A stretch of DNA of 64,000 nucleotides from Pseudaeromonas aegiceratis (GTDB lineage: Bacteria; Pseudomonadota; Gammaproteobacteria; Enterobacterales; Aeromonadaceae). The stretch lies in assembly GCF_046254905.1 (NCBI RefSeq), contig NZ_CP158016.1, positions 1,984,001-2,048,000 on the forward strand, given 5' to 3'. Position 1 is the first letter of the stretch. Each line of letters opens with the position of its first letter. Made by a program: the position numbers and the translations under genes. A model generated the notes under the pieces. The model made no database searches. It had not been told where the DNA came from and worked only from the letters and a program-made list of their open reading frames with translations. Shown here piece after piece: positions 61,031 through 64,000 of the stretch.

Positions 61031-61980
61031 GCGCTCATCCCATCCACCATCCCCTGATCATCCTGGGCTCCGGCCCGGCAGGCAGGAGCGCGGCCATCTA
61101 TGCCGCACGGGCCAATCTCAAGCCCGTGGTGATCACCGGGCTGCAACTGGGTGGCCAATTGATGACCACCACAGAGATCGACAACTGGCCCGGCGAGGAG
61201 CATGGCCTGCAGGGGCCCGGCCTGATGGCGCGCATGCAGTCCCATGCCGAGCGCTTCGCCACCCAGGTGGTGTTCGATCATATCCATCAGGTGGAACTGG
61301 CGGAGCGCCCCTTTATCCTGCGGGGCGATAGTGGCAGTTACAGCTGCGATGCCCTGATCATTGCCACCGGCGCCTCGGCCAAGTACCTTGGCCTGCCGTC
61401 CGAAGAGGCCTTCAAGGGGCGCGGCGTCTCGGCGTGCGCCACCTGTGACGGCTTCTTCTACCAGGGGCAGGATGTGGTGGTGGGTGGCGGCAACACCGCC
61501 GTGGAGGAAGCCCTCTATCTGTCCAACATAGCGCGCCACGTCTATCTGGTGCACAGGCGCGACAGCCTGCGGGCGGAAAAAATCATGCAGGATCAACTGT
61601 TTGATCGCGTGAGCCAAGGCAAGATTATCCCCGTCTGGCACCACACGGTGCAGGAGATACTGGGGGACGAGCAGGGGGTGACCGGCATCCGCCTGAGTTC
61701 GGTGCTCGACGGTAGCCAGCAGGAGATCCAGGCCCAGGGGGTCTTCATCGCCATCGGTCACCAACCCAATACATCACTGTTCGACCAGCAGTTGGCCATG
61801 AACCATGGCTACCTGACCATCCAATCCGGCCTGGCCGGTAATGTCACCGCCACCTCTGTTCCCGGTGTGTTTGCCACCGGCGATGTGGCCGACCAGCACT
61901 ACCGCCAGGCCATCACCTCGGCGGGGTTTGGTTGCATGGCCGCGCTGGACGCCGAACGCTTTTTGGCTAGCCCCCGCTAA
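61027..61980 (+). CDS. trxB: thioredoxin reductase
   Basis: 317 residues: FAD loop ILGSGPAGRSAAIYA, the redox motif CATC in SACATCDGFFYQGQ, NADPH loop VVGGGNTAVEEALYL and the C-terminal FAD region VFATGDVADQHYRQAIT. The ATG overlaps the thioredoxin stop (ATGA). It differs from a stand-alone housekeeping trxB in its operon context. Confidence 0.94.
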   Translation: MSAHPIHHPLIILGSGPAGRSAAIYAARANLKPVVITGLQLGGQLMTTTEIDNWPGEEHGLQGPGLMARMQSHAERFATQVVFDHIHQVELAERPFILRGDSGSYSCDALIIATGASAKYLGLPSEEAFKGRGVSACATCDGFFYQGQDVVVGGGNTAVEEALYLSNIARHVYLVHRRDSLRAEKIMQDQLFDRVSQGKIIPVWHHTVQEILGDEQGVTGIRLSSVLDGSQQEIQAQGVFIAIGHQPNTSLFDQQLAMNHGYLTIQSGLAGNVTATSVPGVFATGDVADQHYRQAITSAGFGCMAALDAERFLASPR

Positions 61981-62044
61981 GGGGCCGTCGCCCTTGCACT
62001 ATGACCAACGCATCGTCCTTATCAACAACAGGAGTAGCAACACA

Positions 62045-62470
62045 ATGGCAACCAATAGCATCAAGCTGGATCTGACCTGGCAGCAGGGTTTCGCCGGTAC
62101 AGGGGAAATCCGTGGCCACGACTTTAACGTGCCCATCAGCATCCCGGCCGAACTGGGCGGCAGTGGCCAGGGTTCGAACCCGAAGCAGCTGCTCGCCTCC
62201 TCGGCGGCCGCCTGCTTCATCGCCACCCTGACGGCCATCCTGGACAATCGCAAGCTGCCGGTGCAACAGCTGAACGTCGCCACCCAGGCCGACGAAGTGG
62301 AGAAGGTGCTGCAGATCCGCCACACCGCCAACATCGCCCTAGCCCCGACCGCCAGCACCGAACAAGTTGCCAGCCTGGCCGGCTTGGTGGCCCGCGCCGA
62401 CAAGGTTTGCCTGATCGGCAATATCCTCCGCCAAGGCGGCGTCCTGATCGAAGCAAGCCTGGCCCAATAA
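62045..62470 (+). CDS. OsmC/Ohr-family peroxiredoxin
   Basis: 141 residues; reduces organic hydroperoxides with a pair of cysteines. The peroxidatic Cys is in SSAAACFIATLTAIL (about residue 60) and the resolving Cys in ARADKVCLIGN (about residue 123), as in Ohr-like proteins. It starts 64 bases after trxB and has AGGAG ahead. It completes a thiol-peroxide defence unit. Confidence 0.88.
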   Translation: MATNSIKLDLTWQQGFAGTGEIRGHDFNVPISIPAELGGSGQGSNPKQLLASSAAACFIATLTAILDNRKLPVQQLNVATQADEVEKVLQIRHTANIALAPTASTEQVASLAGLVARADKVCLIGNILRQGGVLIEASLAQ

Positions 62471-62621
62471 ACCCGGCGGCGCAGGCCGACTGGCAGCGAG
62501 GGCCTTTTCAGCGCCGCCTGAAAGGCGCTTCCAATTGCCGGTCTGGCTTGACGCGGCCTATCCCTGGCCCGCGCCCTGCGTACGGCCGCAGGCCCCGAAC
62601 CAGGTCCACCCATCACCAGAT

Positions 62622-62663
62622 AAAACAAAAACCCCCTGTCTTGCGACAGGGGGTTTTTGTTTT
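62622..62663. terminator. bidirectional intrinsic terminator
   Basis: AAAACAAAAA, CCCCCTGTC, a four-base loop, GACAGGGGG, TTTTTGTTTT. It closes the redox operon. Confidence 0.93.
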
Positions 62664-62666
62664 ATA

Positions 62667-62695
62667 TGGCGGTGAGGGAGGGATTCGAACCCTCG
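62667..62695 (-). other. tRNA-Ser 3'-end fragment, probable attachment site
   Basis: Read on the minus strand, the 29 bases give the T arm and acceptor 3' end of a tRNA-Ser, CGAGGGTTCGAATCCCTCCC then TCACCGCCA. The rest of a tRNA (anticodon and D arms) is absent beyond it. Such 3'-end copies are left by elements that integrate into tRNA genes. Confidence 0.6.
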
Positions 62696-63168
62696 TTTTT
62701 TCACAAAAACGCCACATAAATCCTTTAAATTCAATAGCTTACAATGAAATTAAACCATTAAAACACGAAGTGATTGTTCCATTTCATTGCCAACCAATAT
62801 AGGTAAATATCCAATATTGTCAATATGGTAGTGATTGATATGATTTTTTATATTTTTCGACAGAATGGCGCCCGGCAAGCGACGGCATATGAATCATTTC
62901 CAAGCTCTGGCGTCAGCACGCTACTTGTCGCCACTCCGGGTCTCGCGCATCCACTGCTCCACTTGGGTTGAGATAGCCTTACAAGCTAGACAGTATGGAT
63001 CCACTCACAATGTATGGACGGTGCTGCTTCAGCTCAACATGAATCTCGTATGAACCTCCGATAAGGCCCCAGCAAGAACTGGTAAATCAGCAGGTACTGT
63101 TTTGGCACAGGACCGCACCGACTGTTCTTCTTGATCAAATCTAGGGCTGGATGTGCATAATACCTCTT
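62696..63168. other. AT-rich region without genes, between the tRNA fragment and the CRISPR array
   Basis: No gene is supported. The open frame running through 62407-62802 (a well-known artefact, the GGEGGIRTLV translation of tRNA-end sequence) is rejected. The first 200 bases are AT-rich and contrast with the chromosome. Confidence 0.5.
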
Positions 63169-63256
63169 TTTCTAAGCTGCCTGTTCGGCAGTCCACGATC
63201 AGACCCGCGAACAGGTGCTGGGTCTGCCTTTCTAAGCTGCCTGTTCGGCAGTCCAC
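63169..63256 (-). CRISPR. type I-F CRISPR, two repeats and one spacer, cut by an IS
   Basis: Identical 28-base repeats at 63169-63196 and 63229-63256 flank a 32-base spacer (63197-63228). On the minus strand the repeat has a CTGCC/GGCAG hairpin and ends GCAGCTTAGAAA, diagnostic of type I-F; 28/32 spacing also fits. The leader would lie to the right. Nine bases of the next spacer (63257-63265) remain before the IS21-family end. No cas gene is in the window. Confidence 0.9.
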
Positions 63257-63265
63257 CGCCCTTTC

Positions 63266-64000
63266 TGTTGATCAGCGCGCAAAAATGACCAGGTTTCCGG
63301 GGTTTTCAGCGTCCAATTTTGACCACCCCGGAGTGTGTGCAACCATCCGGTTTTTGGACCGGAGAACCTGGGGTGTTAATCATGGAAACCGTGCTGAAAA
63401 TACGGCGCATGCATCAGGTGGACGGCCAGTCCATCAATGCCATCGTCAAAGTTACAGGCCTCTCCCGCAATACCGTTCGCAAGTACCTTCGCCAACCTCC
63501 GTCCGAGCCGCCTAAGTACCGGCGGCAGCAACCTGCCAAGCCTAAGCTGGGCGAATTCGAGCCGACACTGGCCCAGTGGCTGGATCTCGATGCCCAGCGA
63601 CCCAAGCGGCAACGCCGCTGCGCCAAGCAGCTCTTCGAAGACCTGCAGCGATTGGGCTACCAGGGCGCCTACGACAGCGTGCAGCGCTTCGTCCGTGACC
63701 ACAAAAAGCAGCCCGTCAAGACGGCGGCCTTTGTTCCCCTGACGTTCGCAGCCGGCGAGGCCTATCAGTTTGACTGGAGCGAGGAGGAGGTGGAGATTGG
63801 CGGCGTGGTGCAACGGGTGAAGGCGGCCCACTTTCGTCTCATCCACAGCCGCCAGCCCTTCGTCATGGTGTTTCCCCGCGAGACCCAGGAGATGGTGTTT
63901 GCTGCCCACGATGCGGCGTTTCACTACTGGGGTGGTGTGCCACGTCAGGGTATTTATGACAACCTCAAGACCTGCGTCGACCAGGTGCTCGACGGCAAGG
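63266..64000 (+). mobile_element. IS21-family insertion sequence, left part
   Basis: Starts TGTTGATCAGCGCGC with further related repeats inside (AAAATGACCAGG and CCAATTTTGACCA, about 63280-63327), as in IS21 ends. The istA gene begins at 63382. The right part, with istB, lies outside the window. It is inserted in the CRISPR array. Confidence 0.88.
63382..64000 (+). CDS. istA: IS21-family transposase IstA, partial
   Basis: 206 codons visible, reading on beyond the window. METVLKIRRMHQVDGQSINA starts a helix-turn-helix (GLSRNTVRKYLRQ). The DDE integrase core begins at YQFDWSEEEVEIGG (first Asp); the second Asp is in IYDNLKTCVDQV near the edge. The frame is open throughout. Confidence 0.92.
   Translation, partial: METVLKIRRMHQVDGQSINAIVKVTGLSRNTVRKYLRQPPSEPPKYRRQQPAKPKLGEFEPTLAQWLDLDAQRPKRQRRCAKQLFEDLQRLGYQGAYDSVQRFVRDHKKQPVKTAAFVPLTFAAGEAYQFDWSEEEVEIGGVVQRVKAAHFRLIHSRQPFVMVFPRETQEMVFAAHDAAFHYWGGVPRQGIYDNLKTCVDQVLDGK

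Noticed and set aside
62407..62802. Open frame with GGEGGIRTLV
   Set aside because: A known artefact from translating a tRNA 3' end; it also crosses a terminator.

Overview
The window is high-GC chromosomal DNA from a gammaproteobacterium, most likely a member of the Aeromonadales (an Aeromonas, Oceanimonas or Zobellella-like organism). This rests on gene order (dcd-udk-mrp-metG; fnr-uspE-ttcA; thrS-infC-rpmI-rplT...pheS-pheT-ihfA) and on close protein resemblance to the E. coli and Vibrio versions, recognised by eye without database search.

Layout. 1-4.4 kb: nucleotide salvage and Met-tRNA synthetase genes. 4.4-8.7 kb: CHAD and acylphosphatase genes and a chemotaxis receptor, with two copies of a MITE-like palindromic element lodged in terminators; the second copy is split by an IS3-family element. 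8.7-13.8 kb: AzlCD amino-acid exporter with an AraC regulator (apparent 5' frameshift), a GH4 glycosidase with a divergent LysR gene, and a thioredoxin-like gene. 13.8-17.5 kb: an accessory island of hairpin repeats around a short integron-type cassette array with recognisable attC sites but no integrase. Its first cassette carries a two-gene unit, a small membrane protein plus a ThsB-like TIR protein, which is the best candidate here for an undescribed anti-phage system. 17.5-27.6 kb: periplasmic SnoaL-like protein, NAD(P)-binding oxidoreductase with a divergent LysR gene, hrpA, fnr with a perfect FNR box, uspE and ttcA.

27.8-37.8 kb: the translation cluster on the minus strand (thrS, infC with an AUA start, rpmI, rplT, pheS, pheT, ihfA), interrupted by a large GGDEF/EAL membrane protein gene. 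The thrS leader carries a hairpin that copies a tRNA-Thr(GGU) anticodon arm. 38-44.4 kb: fructosamine kinase-like gene, small zinc-ribbon gene, yaeP, MATE pump, putrescine aminotransferase, three identical tRNA-Val genes and epd. 44.4-51.7 kb: amino-acid ABC transporter genes without an ATPase, a divergent DDAH-type amidinohydrolase, and the glutathione-dependent formaldehyde pathway (frmA, fghA) with a LysR gene. 51.7-56.4 kb: GH3 lipoprotein, OmpK/Tsx-type porin, ArsR-rhodanese regulator. 56.6-62.5 kb: an extra dihydrolipoyl dehydrogenase, then a TetR/MFS/thioredoxin/thioredoxin reductase/OsmC redox cluster.

62.6-64 kb: a tRNA-Ser 3'-end fragment (attachment-site-like), AT-rich DNA, and the leader-distal end of a type I-F CRISPR array cut by an IS21-family element that runs off the window. 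The right edge therefore enters another mobile or defence island.
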